From Megalonaias nervosa (lineage: Eukaryota; Mollusca; Bivalvia; Unionida; Unionidae), in contig JAECUM010001908.1 of the NCBI GenBank assembly GCA_016617855.1, forward strand, positions 62,001 to 126,000: a stretch of 64,000 nucleotides of DNA, written 5' to 3'. Positions 1 through 13,000 of the stretch are shown in pieces (position 1 is the stretch's first letter; each line of letters starts with the position of its first letter). The notes under the pieces are model-generated. The model had not been told where the DNA came from. It saw only the letters and a program-made list of their open reading frames with translations, and ran no database searches. Both the position numbers and the translations under genes were made by a program.

Positions 1-1284
1 TGGTGAAAAATGCTAAAATGAGAATTAACATTAATCAAAATTTTACTTTTTAGATGCTTGACATGTCAACATAGTTTGGCAATCTTCAGAATTAAAATAT
101 TAAAACTTGACTGATTATAAATCAACATGTACATAAATTGAAACCTGGAAAGGTTCTGAAGTGGTAAATAAAGTAATACCGTATTAGCTAGTCCTACATG
201 GTAAGACATCGGTCCTGATATTTATGTTTGGGGTTTGAGGTCTTACTGCAGAAATAAGCATGTTCCAATGTCAATTAACATCAGAATGATAAGGGCTGTT
301 CCAGTAAAACATATACCCCCTGGGGGGAAGGCACTTTCAAATTCAACCAACCCACAACAGAACAGAAGCAATTTTAAAAAATTATGATCCACCGTCAGAT
401 ATGTTTTAATCGAAAAACACTGCCCCCTACAGAAGCATATTTTTTTAAACATAATTTCTGGCTATGGGTTAGTGGGTGGTAGAAGCGATTTTAATATTGG
501 GTTGGGGACAGAAGCGATTTAAATGACAGCTGGCTGGAGGTAATCTACTGAATTCTTATAGATCATATAATCTACTGCATATTTTTATTTGTATTCATTC
601 ATTATAATCAATCTTTTGTCCTTTTGTTTGTCTGTCTGTCAGCCATACTTGTCTCTGATACCATGAAATCGCAAATTTTCTTGGTGGCTTATTATTTGTA
701 GATGTCATTGATCAGTCCCTTAATATCTACTAATTTAATGTCCATGAATATAGATTTTATATTAGGAATTTCTATTCTAATAAAAGAAATCATGAATTTG
801 TATCCTTACTAAACTGTGCTTGCTAAAGTGATCACTGTGTTTATCTATTTTTCTTTGTTCTCAGGCATGTGCTTTTGATTAAAATAATAGTTAAATCTTG
901 TATTGCTTTAAATGTGTAGTCAGATGCTATGATTCCCTTGTTATTATTTTTTTCAATAAATGTTTTGGTAAACTTATAATACATGATTTGTCAGAAAAAA
1001 TCATTAATGCCTGTGAAAGTGATGTTGCATTATTTCTGCCTACTTTTACACTGTATCATTTCTTGTAAGAACACATATTTCACTTACCGATGTCTTATTT
1101 TTATGTCTTGTTGCAAGACTAATATAAAGTTTTAAAAAAAAGAAATATAGAAAGTCAAACATTTTTATATCATAAACTAAATTTTAAAAAAATGGATGAA
1201 AGTCAAGGAATCATTTTTCTCCCAGAGTACTCGTAAAATCAATGTCATTCAGTTAACTGTACTGTCAACAGCATCATCATCATC

Positions 1285-1860
1285 ACTGATGGCCTAGCAG
1301 TAACATTCTGCACTTTTAATCCAGATATCACAGGTTCTATCTCCCACTTCTAGTCTTTTATACGATACTTATACCTATGGTCTGAGGAGCTTTCATGGCA
1401 GAGTATAAGATGCTTGTCTTGTGATACAGATCTGAGGGGCTTCCATGGCAAAGTAGTACAGATGCTTGTCATGTGATTACTTGCCTCCAATGTGTAAATG
1501 AGAATGTTGCCAGTTGCTTGTGGAAGGTCAGTGGTTCTACATAAGTGGTGTTTAGTGTTTCAAAAGTACTTGGATTTTCTTCAGCAGTAAAACTGCCTGC
1601 CATATATAGATTCTCTTCATCTGAAAATGGTGTAAAGGCCATAATGATCTACCGAAACCTGAGATCTCATGTATAAATGACTTTGGCTGTTGGAGATAAA
1701 CATCAAATCAACAGAGGCTCCATGTGCCCAAGTGTACTAAGGTGCTTGCTTTTACAGATCATTTGCACATCCCACAGAGTGAGTTTTTGTCACAGATCGA
1801 CCAGTTTGGGTTGGTGGTCTTTCGGGGTTCTTCCTCCACCTAATATACTGTTAAACCCCC
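1285..1860 (+). repeat. Probable tRNA-derived SINE, decayed
   Basis: The left end (GATGGCCTAGCAGTAACATT, then ...CACAGGTTCTATCTCCCAC) resembles the A and B boxes of a tRNA promoter. Further right a segment reading GGTGGTCTTTCGGGGTTCTTCCTCCACC resembles conserved 3' bodies seen in animal SINEs, followed by a C-rich/A-rich tail near 1855-1885. An internal ~50 bp direct duplication lies at 1381-1482. The family name was not identified. Confidence 0.42.
1381..1482. repeat. ~50 bp tandem duplication inside the SINE-like segment
   Basis: Two adjacent copies begin TCTGAGGAGCTTTCATGGCA (1381) and TCTGAGGGGCTTCCATGGCA (1431), and both continue through ...GATGCTTGTC.TGTGAT. The period is 50 bases and the copies differ by a few substitutions. 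Confidence 0.7.
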
Positions 1861-3362
1861 CCTAAAAAAAACCAAACCAAACCAAAGTAAATCAACCAAC
1901 TAATCAACTGTGGCAACAGCAGCAAAGGTACTAGTCAATCATTTTTGCCACAGCTGTACGAGTTTATAAATTTTGACTCCAGTAATTTTTGTAGACCTTT
2001 GAATATTGTCAATTATGCCTTTCTGACAGTTACCTAAAAGTCATCATCAGTTGGTACAAATGAATTTTTCACGGTGAGCACATGAAATGGAGAAGTCTTG
2101 AGCAATCCTGCATCACACACTGCCAAAAAGTTTACATTTTAGCTTACTTAAAGTTTCTCTAACAATGTCCATTGTTCCAACCAGAACTGTTATAACTTAT
2201 TCAAGCTATATTCACCGATATCTGGAGATGTGCATCTGTAATAAATATTTGTAACAAAGTATGAGAATGCATCAGTGTTTTTCAATGATGCATTTGAACT
2301 GAGCAACAACCAGAATCAACAAACCAAGAAATGAAATTATTCGCTTCTCAGGCAGAAGTACAGAGTACAATCATAATCTGACAAAAGATTTTTCAATCTT
2401 TAAATTTGCCAAATTTTTTTCCAACCCATACTGATTCAGTGGACATAATCACCAGAATGGACAGAAACAGACCAGAACAGGTATAACCAGAAGGTTAAAA
2501 TCGATTTGAGTAGCTAAATTCACATGGTTTAGTTAACTGTACATCCTTTATTGTCTTCCCTTTGATGTAATTTCTTACTGAAGCTGAGAAAATAATGTTG
2601 CACACATCAAGAAAGAGGCACACTTCTACTCATTATTGTTGTTATACTTCTCCATTCCAGCCTGTTCTTATGATCTTGTCCCCCCACATACTGTTTGTCA
2701 TGTTTATGATATGTATCTAAATTTGTCATGTACTTTTCCTACTACTATAATAATTGTTTGTGACTATGCATATCAATGTGAAATGCAACAGGGAGACTAA
2801 ATCCAGGATAGAAAACCTCTACATTTCTGGATGTATTCTGCTTGGATTCCATGTTTCTGCACAAAACTCAAAGAGTTCAAGACTCGCTGTACTAATTCTG
2901 TTCCCACTGTAAACCTGTGCAAACACCATGATATTAAAATTCAATAACTTAAAATTTCGAGAGCTCATGATGAAATTTGTATCATTATAGACACATCTAT
3001 GATGACAGCTTCTGTGAAAAGAAAACCATAACAGCTGCACCATTTTCTGGATCTACACAAATTTGAAATGTGTGCTTTCAATACTAACACCAAAGAGTCA
3101 GCTGCTGATTTCAGTAATGAGTCTTCCAAACTCAGGTCTGTAAAGGGACGGAAATTATGTTAACAAAACAATGTTCCTGACTTTTTTCAGTTACAAGTAG
3201 GACAAGCTCTCGAAAGATTCTTTTAACTAAAATCTTACTTTCATTATCAACCAATCAGGGACAGTCAAACCATACATACTCTATTTTACCTTCACTGATT
3301 TATAGCATGGTTCTCGTTCTTTCATATCTGTAGTAATGTGAGTCCTTCAACAACTCTCAATG

Positions 3363-3530
3363 GTTTAGTGTTTCCCTTTACCCTCAGTTGGGCTTCAGGG
3401 ACCCCCAAAATTTTAATCTGACTCCAAGTTTTGATACCAAAGTTTGTTTTTTACACAGTCTGACCCCCAATTCTGACACCAAGGGGAATTTTGACTTTGT
3501 CTTTCACCCCTAGGGGATACACTGATGGTT
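3363..3530 (+). repeat. Dispersed repeat A, copy 1
   Basis: The segment starting GGTTTAGTGTTTCCCTTTACCCTCA, with CAGGGACCCCCAAAATTTTAATCTG and TTTTGATACC, recurs in reverse complement at 11345-11470. It is an unclassified interspersed repeat; no terminal repeats or coding content are seen. Confidence 0.6.
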
Positions 3531-5139
3531 GTATGCTTTTTTCGACCATGCTGACTGGACACACTGTAAGATAATGTTCAAGTAACAGAAATACCATGGG
3601 ATAACCAGAGACCAATAAAATCAAATAAAATGGTCAAGTTATCTCCCCTGCAGGGATGCTGCCAGGATTTCAGGATTTAATCAAAGTTTTGTGTGCGTGT
3701 GATATCCAATGAGGAAGTGGTGGCGGGAGGAATAGCCATTGTTAAATATCTCCCTAACACTTAAATATCTGACACTCTTTCTTACTGTTCCACTCTGTTA
3801 AGGCTCTACTGAAATCAAAATACTTAAAGAGATGTCATCTCTAGTTGTATAGCAATTATTACTGTGATGTCATTGGGCATGGTCATGTGGTTGTGGTGGG
3901 GTCTTGGTTGGGATGGCAGAAAGACCATAGGCTTACTCTATATTTGACAGCTAATTATGATGTTGTCAAAAGAATTAAACTTTTTCTAACAATTCAGTTG
4001 GACTTGGATTATATACTTGATTCATAGTCAATGAACAGGTTCTAAAATAGATGTGTTTATTTTGGAGTCATGTTCCTCCATCCCATTCAAGATTTGAATA
4101 TATCAAAGGTGAAATTAGAACAGTTGCATCCTAAATTACTATCATGGCTACTTTAAATGTTATTTAATGTGAGACTTTAATAGGAGAACTCATAGCTTCA
4201 GTGATTTTTGGGTTAAAAAATGAATTTCTTCTCAAACAACTCAATTTGGTGATGATTACATTGTTTTTTAATGATACTGAGAATTCTTGATGTGTAAAAA
4301 TTGCACAAGAAACGAACAACATCAGATCAGGAAATTAATACCACTTGGGAAAAACTGATAGGAACATGCAGAAATAATGATAGTATTATTTAAATGGAAT
4401 ATGTGGTTAAAATACAAGTGCTGGTTCTACAACTTTACAAAATACATCTTGTACAACTATTCTGTTATTTCTAACAACACTCTGTAATATAGCAATAATT
4501 TTTGCACACATGAAGTTGACTCACTTTTTACTTTAGTCATTTGCTAATTAATAGTAATGGGTATGAGTTTCTTTCCTTTGTCTATATGTTACATAGATGG
4601 GAAATGTGAAATTTTTCATCTTTTTCACAACTGCTGGATTCATGAGGTAGGGGACTGTCTTCCTAACAGTAATATGACCTGAGAATGTATTTGAAGGAAA
4701 AATCCTATACTGATACAAGCATCTGTTCAGAAGTCACCACTCAAGGATTTTCAGGAACCATAAAGGCTTTATGGAAGTTAGGTCAGGATTATTTTAAGAT
4801 ATGAACACCTATAATAAACATGTATTGCAAGGACGAAGTGGTTTTTCTTTGTAAAATTACAGAATGGCCATCCAATTAGAAGAAGTAGCCTTACATAATT
4901 TTTCAAATTCTCAAAAGTCACATTTTCTCAAAAGTCACATTGCTAACACCAACAAAGATATGGACAGACCTGCATTAAAGAAAAATAATAGGTGGTTATT
5001 TCCAATTTGTTATTTGATGAAATACCAGGCAAAGGAGACTCACAGGAGTCAGGTTTGGTCATACACAGGACATAAGCTCACAGAAATCCACTCACAGTGC
5101 AATCTTGTACAATCATCGGCAATGGATGAGAAGCAATAA

Positions 5140-5880
5140 TAGGATTTTCAAGATGGCTGGCAGCCTAATGGATGTCAGATCAGTACCATTTTGTTTTAAT
5201 ATAAATAAGGCATAAAAAGTCTTTTAATGAAACCCCAATATTAATATGACATTCAGGAAAAGTAGTGACAAGATTTTCATAATTACCACAAAGACAGCAT
5301 TACTGTATAAAAAATTGGTACCATTTTCATTTAGGACCAATGAGAGAGATTAAGACATCTTTCAGTGAAAACTTTCTTGTCAATACAACCATCCATTGAG
5401 AAGGGGTATCCACAAGATTTTCAAAATTACAGCTATGGTGGCAATAATGCATCAGTACTGTACAATTTTCATCTAGGACCAACCAGACAGCATAACAAGT
5501 CTTTCAGTGTATATCGCACATCAGTATGACTATCCACTGAGAAGAAGGAGTTAAAACAAATTTTCAAGATGGCCACCAGGCTGACCATAATTGATGTCTG
5601 AGGGGCACTATCTTCATTTTCTACCAACCTGATGTCAAAAGATGTCTTTTGTAGAAAAAACACATGTGGATATGGCCCTATGCTCAGGGAGTAACAATAA
5701 GATGGCTTTCAAGATTGGTGCAGTGGCAGTCAAGCTGGATGTCAGATCAGCACCATTTTTATTTAGGACTAATTCATAAGAAGTCTTCTGGTGAAGACTA
5801 TCTAACTCTCATCTTCCAGCTCCACTCTGTTTGGTCTCTGTTGAAATCAAAATCCTCATAAGATTCCCCCTCAAGTTGTA
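5140..5880 (+). repeat. ~140 bp imperfect tandem repeat, block 1 (about five units)
   Basis: Units share GATTTTCAAGATGGC, a GATGTCAGATCAG-like segment, CATTTTCATTTAGGACCAA, AAGTCTTT.AGTGAAAA and a CCATCCATTGAGA-like segment. The TTTTCA anchor recurs near 5145, 5274, 5418, 5561 and 5706, giving spacings of 129-145 bases. Units have diverged considerably. No coding function is visible; it lies in MAD2L1 intron 4. Confidence 0.72.
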
Positions 5881-6973
5881 TTAGCATTAATCTGCTGACT
5901 TTTTCTAAGCTTAATCTGTTCTTTATCTGTGTATGAATGTTTGGTACTGAATATCCCATTTCACAGCCTGCCAGCTGAAGGGGTATATGAATATCTAGCT
6001 TTGCCAGCTACAAGAAGTTGGGAAACTGTTCTTTGTTGTTTTTCAGAATTTTCCACAGATCACAGGTACTCTCTCATGAGTATTTCTGCTCTAAAATGCT
6101 CTTAAACTATTAACAGATCCAATGTAGAAAGTTCCGTGCATTTTTATTATTTCCTATGAAGTTAGTCTTACTTTTTCTTTAATAAGCATAACCCCAAGGT
6201 GAATCTGCAAATCAGGAAGCTGATATGCCACCCCAGCATTTTTGCTACCTCCATCTGTCCATATTTTTTCTAGATCTGTACTGTTCACTAAAAGCATATT
6301 AGTAATGAAGAGACCAGTCTACCCCTCCTGGCAAATATGGTACAGATAGCAGACTAACCACCGGTATGTATTACAAACAGTACACATAACAACCATGTTT
6401 GATCAGATTTTCTTGATTATCATCGAGAAATCAGAAGGAACTGAGTAACACTGATACCCTGCAACAAATACAACTTTTTAGACTTAATTTAGTGCATGCA
6501 TCAGGATTCAATACCATATATGAACTGCACATACCAGACGCAATGTTTTATATGTGACAAGTACTGTTAATACAGAATTCACGTATATTTTTTGATGACT
6601 GGGAACTGGTTTTAATTTTCATTTATCAAGTTAAATGAAATAATAGAATCAGTCCATAATGAACTAATTACCACTGTAATCTACAAAGAGACTATTGAAC
6701 ATTGTTTGGTTCTACTTCACCAAGCATTTACAAGTTACCATTTTCAAACACACAATGGTAACTTATTTAAGATGTATCAAGTTCAGTTCTCAATCTTAAC
6801 CCCAAGAATGATAATGGAAATTTTTTTATTAATGGCTCATTTGCACCACTCTTGGACTATATTAAAAGCAAGCTAATAAAACAAACAACATGTATCTAAT
6901 GCAAACAAAAAATACTGTACTCTAGTAAAATGATTTTGAATATCATTAAAGTCCTTTTTCTTAATGAACTTAC

Positions 6974-7077
6974 AAGCACTTTCCAGCAATGGAAGAAATG
7001 TCACTGAAGCTGTTATCTGTCGAATCACAGAGCCAATTTCTTTACTGATTTCTTTCTCTGATTTCTCTCGTGGTTTG
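6974..7077 (-). CDS. MAD2L1: MAD2L1 exon 4
   Basis: A 104-base exon reading [20 protein letters not shown] and then [14 protein letters not shown]. The acceptor is TTGTTTCAG at 7078-7079 and the donor is GCTT/GTAAGT (GT at 6973-6972), leaving phase 1. It corresponds to the alpha-C region with the conserved arginine. It sits between two blocks of a ~140 bp tandem repeat (5140-5880 and 7560-8100). Confidence 0.95.
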
Positions 7078-10000
7078 CTGAAACAATAATATAATCTTTA
7101 ACACCTTTTTATGTCCCATTAGGTCACGGCTACAGCATATGTTATGCATATCTATGCATCCATTAGTCCATCTGTTTGTCACATCTTGGTTGAGTATGTG
7201 TTCAGGTCAGTTTCCTAGCATTGTGGTATAGTATCTCTGTTCCATCAACACACTTCCAGGGCTCTCCTTATCAGCTGGGAGCTGGGTGATTTACCTGGAT
7301 ACTTTTACTTTACACCTGGCTACTTAAAACATAAACTATCCCCACTGGGGGGAGGTCCCCCTAACCCCCCACCAACTTTGGCAACTCATCCTCTAATGTT
7401 AAATCTAATGGAAATTCAACTTCTATAGCATCTGCACACTATCCCAATTGTTTATACCCCTCTACAGATTTAAAAAAATGAAAATCATCAAGAATTTAAA
7501 AATGCACAGAATTTAATCATTTCATTGATCAATTTATAATTTCTAACTTGACTGTTGCCAGGAAGTCCTTAACACTGTGGTTGCCATACTAGTTGTCTGA
7601 GGGTCACCTTTTTCATTTAGGACCATCTAGGGATCACAATAAGTTCTTTGGTGAAAACCCAACATGACAATCCATTTAGTATTAACAATAACAAGATTCT
7701 CAAGATGGCTACAGTTGTGGCCATACTGGATGGTAGAGCTGTACCATTTCATTTAAGACCAGCTAGAAATTGCATGAAGTCATTTAGTGAAAATCCAATG
7801 TCAATATAACAGGAGGGTTAGAGGTAACAAGATTTTCAAGATGGCCACAATGACAGCCATGCTAATGTCAGATCAGCAACATTTTGATTTAGAACCAAAT
7901 TAAACATCATAAGAATTCTTTTATTGCAACTTCATGCCAATTTGGGAGTTGTAGCAACAATAAGACTTTCAAGATGGCAGTCTTGGTGGCTATACTGGAT
8001 ATCTGAGGGTCACAATTTTCATTTAGGTCCCACTAGACCATGAGATGAATGAGTTTGCAAAGTTTCATTGCAATCCTCAAAGCAGTTTTCAAGAAGGAAT
8101 GACAACAGTAAAAGGCCATCGCTTAAGCATCATGTTCCACCCAGTCACATTATCCTGACACCAGGCCAACCAGTCCTAACACTAATCTCTTAATACTGAG
8201 TGCCTAGCAAGGCAGCTGTTAGTACCATTTTTATAAGTCTTTTATATGACTTTGCCAGGGTTCAAACCTGCGACCTTCTACATCTGAGGCGGATGCTCTA
8301 ACCATTAGGCCATCAGAGCAGTCATAAAAAAAGACTTAAATGTACATTTTCTATGACAGATACCTTGACTCCAAGGTCATAGGGCTGTCCAATACGGCTG
8401 GCCTGAAAATACAGGTAAACTAAGCAATTAGGTTGTCTAGGGCACCAGGCTTTATGGTGTGCCAAATTGGACAGATGTGAATTTTTTTTTCTCTATGAGG
8501 AGGTGCATATGTCAAAGTTTTCCTCGGGTATCAAAAGCCATTGTGCCATCCCTGATAACCAAACATGTTAAAGAATAAACTGGCTCAGCTTCACAATGCT
8601 TCATGACATGTATGATAGAATACATCACACAGATGCTGCCAGATTTTATCTGAGGTCTGGAGCTCCCCATTTGTAACCAAAACATGGAGGAGTAAAAAAA
8701 AAAAGGGAGATGGGGTATTTGTCTCTCATTCATATGAAATGAATTTTCTTATAATCTAATGCAAGTCACGAGGGTAACAATTTTTTTTACACAAACAGTA
8801 ACTGTTCTGTCTTGTGCAAATGCATAATTTCAATATATACAATTATTCACAAGAAAAATAGCAAAAAGAGTTCCATAACCCAAAGTGATCAGCTGATAAA
8901 ATTATTATTTGGCTCCAACATCAGTCTCTAGTAGTAAACCCTCAGACCAGCTACAACAGTAACCTCAGCAACCAGGCAGTGCAATGGGTCAATAAAGACA
9001 CACTGGCATTTCAATAGCTGATCTCAAATACCTCTAACTTATGGAGCAGGAAGGAAAATATCATTGAAAACTTGATCCAAAACCCTGACCTTATAGTGGT
9101 ATATGACAAACCCTCAGTGATTATATGAAAGTATGTAAAGTTTCACCCTTTAATCTCAAAGGTTACAAAGCAGTCAAGAAAGTATGACAGAAAACTTGAA
9201 ATACAAAGCCATGACCTTGAATTTAAGTTAATGTGTTTCAACACATTACCATGGACAATATAAAGGATAGCAAGTTTCATCCTTCAATAAGCTCTAAAGT
9301 TGAAGAGTAAAAAGGAAAATGATGAACAGATGAAGTGTAAATATTATTATGTTCCAAGCTTTTTGCTAAAAGGCTTGGACAACACTATGCTTTCTTTGTA
9401 CAGTAAAACTCATTATGAGCAACCTCTGCTATGAGCGATTACCTGTCATTTACAACCATATTTGTAATGCACAGATAAATTTTATTAACTGAACAGAATG
9501 TCATGTGTCGTGAGTGACCACATGCTGAATGCAACCAGTGACCATGATGTCTTGGTAAAATATGCATTTTTACACTGTTATGTACTATCACATTGCAAAA
9601 ACAGGGATAAAACCACTGAACTTTATTTATCCTTTGTAACATTGACTGCTTATTCTGTTCTAAAAAACATAAAAAAGAACAAAAAAAGGAGTCAGGATAC
9701 CAGTTTGTAAATTTGGTAAGTCAAGCATATAGTGACATTTGTTACAGACTGTAAACCAGGTTAATGTACATGTCATGAATTGCCGCTGTAGTGCCAAAGT
9801 CAAGGTAGTGGTCAAGTAAAAAATTTTGTCTTTGGAGTTAATCTGTATTGCCTGGGGGTGAATTAGGTCTATGTCTATTGAACCAGCAAGTGAGAATAGT
9901 TTCCTGGATTCGATTGATGCTGTTAAAGGCTCGTGTTGTTGGTTATTTATTTTCCACGATGTTACAGTGATTACATCCCACACACCAAGCAATCATCAAT

Positions 10001-13000
10001 TCAAGTTGTGCGACTGGTTACACCCTTTGTTTATAGAGCTAATCCCTTTTGTCATTTGTGAATTCAGTCGTTAACTTTTGTCTCTGAATAAATTATTGTT
10101 TCTGGATGAGATAATTGTTTCTTTTTTCTTTCATCAGTAGATATACTGTGTACATGTATAGATTTTTCATATTTTCCCATTGCCTGGTCAAACTATCATT
10201 ACAGTTGGGATCACAACTGAGTACTGACAATGTTAACACATAGCACCTAAATAACAATGGCAGAACCTAAAACCAAAGAGACCAATTTTAAGACTGGAGA
10301 AAATAATTACTGTAATTGTAAGAAGTGAAAAAGAGAAGACCACTCGCAAAATAGTAGTTTCAACATCAGTAAACTGTATCTGTAAAATGGCAATTGTCAA
10401 ATATGATTACCTTTCTGTTAGAGCAGTTTTGTCACAATCCACATCAAACTGCCAACGTTCCAAGACTTCATTTGTATCTATGCTCTTAATAACTACCACT
10501 AGCTTTTTCACGGTCATGTTAAATAGCCATTCTGAAAAGAAAAAAAATACTAATTCTTAAAGAACCATATGATCAAATAGTTAGATATAAATAAGAATCT
10601 ATATAATGTAGCTTTCTGCTTAAAAAAGCCAGATAGAAACTTCTTGCAGCTCTAGGTACAAACTGAAGTATTTACTAAAGTTTCACTGAATACAGCAACC
10701 AGCGTCAAGGATATGTTATTTTCAAATACTTGAACACTATACTTTAAAATCGAATGATGACAACACCAACCTTGTCTGAAAGATGATATACATGTACAAT
10801 CAAAACCTGTCAACAGTGGCCACCTTTCGGAAAAGGCAAAAAACTGACTGCTGTACACAGGTTCACCTTATACAATTACTTTTTGAACAAATACCATGCA
10901 CTCAGCATCATTTATTATGATCATTACATTATCAAGTTTGTTCTATGTGCACTACACAACAAAATAAAAAAATACATTTACATGTTGTCCTCTCCCATAT
11001 TTATGTTCCACACAAGACTACTGCATCATGCTCAATTTAATACATCGTATAAATAAAAAATTACTTCAACTAATCATCGATCTTAGTTTGCTCTGTGTAC
11101 CATGACAAAACAATTATTTCACTACTGACTGACAGCCTACATATGATTGTACAACAGAGGACTGACTCGTTGATCATCTAGTTTGTACAAGATAGGTTTA
11201 GAACATCTGTTCATGCTTTAAAAACAATGTCTGGATTAGCCATTTGCTCAACTTGGCAAAATAAAAAAACTGCTAGCTTATGTGAAGGGCCTGTAATGAA
11301 CAGAAAATGAAATGAAAACATAAGGCTATTATTTGTGACACATCACTGTATCCCCTAAGGATGCAAGATCGGGAGTCAAAATTCCCATTGGTATCAAAAC
11401 TGGGGGTCAAATAAAAATCTGGGGATCCCTGAAGCATAAATGAGGGTAAAGGGAAACAATGCACATACACTGAAGTTTTACCTGCCTTTATAGACAAGTC
11501 TTAAATATTACTTGACCCCTGACCCAAATGAAAAGGGCTGTAACTTGCATCTCTTCTCAAAGACAAACTTTATTCTTCATAGACAGTTTTAATTCACCAG
11601 CAAATGGACAAAGATAACAAACTATCTTTGTTACACTGGCACAAAAGGTGACTTTGATTTCTGCTGTGAAAACACAAATACTTTTTCCACCATTCAACAA
11701 AGAATTGCTTTGACCATCTACCCTAATGATAAAAACTGCCTCACATCAAATTTGACATATTGGCATCATTGAGTTACACTATCAACATGACTGGAGTACT
11801 GTCAGTACAAGCAAGATAAGAAATGTTTGCACATCGATACACATAATATTCCTTTATCTAAACAATGCCTTCCATATAAAGTAAAATTTTAGTTGACATA
11901 GACTCAATAAGCACTGTAGATACAGGTGACCAGTGACCACTTAAGGCAGGAAGAAACCACTGTTTAATCAGGCAATACCTGCCTGGGCTGCCAACCATTA
12001 CATCTTCCAGAGGTGGGGGTGGGGTAATTAGAATTACCACTGTGAACAGATAATTGCTGAATAAAGGTGACCATTAGGACAGGTCTGACTGTATGTCTTA
12101 TAATTCCAGTCCTACTGTCATGTTAAAGAATTAAATTTGGTCCCAAATATACAATTCTGTATTAACCGACTGACAACAGCAAGATCAAGATCAATGGTTC
12201 CATACAAGGCCAAATTTCTTAAGTTCAACTGTAATAATGATTTTTCTGATCTAACAATTATGGCCAGCCAATGATTATTATTTACAATTTCAAAATGCTA
12301 ATACAATAGTCAAATGCAATGCATCAAGTCACCATATATGTGCAATTCTTAGAAATGTGAAATTACAATCATAATCAACATTACAATCATACCACAATAA
12401 AATCATACATGTTGAAATAAACAATAGCTGCTTGCACTACTTTCTGAGTGCACCTGGCATTCAGGTCAAGGGCAGATAACTTTCATTACTAGGAATACAA
12501 TCTGCTTACAAATATATTTAGGAATAAGTTAAACCAGAGGTGAAGGTCATCACAAATATCCATAGTTTTTTTAGTGTCTGTCCACTAGCCTCCCTGGGGT
12601 TGCATTGAGAATCCAAACCCTTTATTGTCATGTTCTCATCTTTGTGAAACATATCAAATTATGATTACCTTTCCCATATTACATCATCTTCACAAACCAA
12701 ATATCACTGATCCCCTTCATTCCACACCAACATTTGATATATGTAACTAGTCAAAACATAGCTCTGAACATGTGCCCTATCATAGAAGAAAGTTGTTGCA
12801 CACAGCAAGCTAAATTAACTAACCAATCAGACAGATCATTAAATATCTTTGGTCTTCAATACAGCCAATGAGATGAATCATTACATCCCTTTGGTATTTA
12901 ATGTGACTAATGAGCAAGATTCTCCAATGCTTTGACTCAGAAGAAAACCTTGTGAAAGAAAAGTCTGAAGTGGAGTAGATGATGTGATGTTTCACTATGC

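Larger units (their letters stand above)
1..6973. other. Left part of MAD2L1 (intron 4 or beyond): no coding exon found
   Basis: This AT-rich stretch was searched on the minus strand for the last MAD2L1 exon without success, and no other exon could be supported. The ORFs present lack family motifs. It holds a probable SINE (1285-1860), one copy of a dispersed inverted repeat (3363-3530) and a block of ~140 bp tandem repeats (5140-5880). The rest shows no recognised structure. Confidence 0.6.
7078..10410. other. MAD2L1 intron 3
   Basis: Non-coding. It contains dispersed repeat B (7257-7415), tandem block 2 (7560-8100) and a tRNA-like SINE segment (8227-8338). Near 9400 a stretch looks like one end of a pogo-type element, but no partner end was seen. 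The rest shows nothing recognisable. Confidence 0.7.

Noticed and set aside
2819..2935. Exon-like minus-strand segment after a TTTGCACAG acceptor (VYSGNRISTASLELFEF)
   Set aside because: Does not match the MAD2 C-terminus or any family I recognise, and the preceding exon cannot be connected.
8227..8338. Functional tRNA gene on the minus strand
   Set aside because: Acceptor stem does not pair and position 33 is not T; fits a SINE-type head better.
9397..9460. One end of a pogo-like element (CAGTAAAACTCATTATGAGC)
   Set aside because: No matching inverted end was found within a reasonable distance.
9660..9992. 110-aa minus-strand ORF
   Set aside because: No recognisable domain and overlapping ORFs on the opposite strand of similar length; likely chance.
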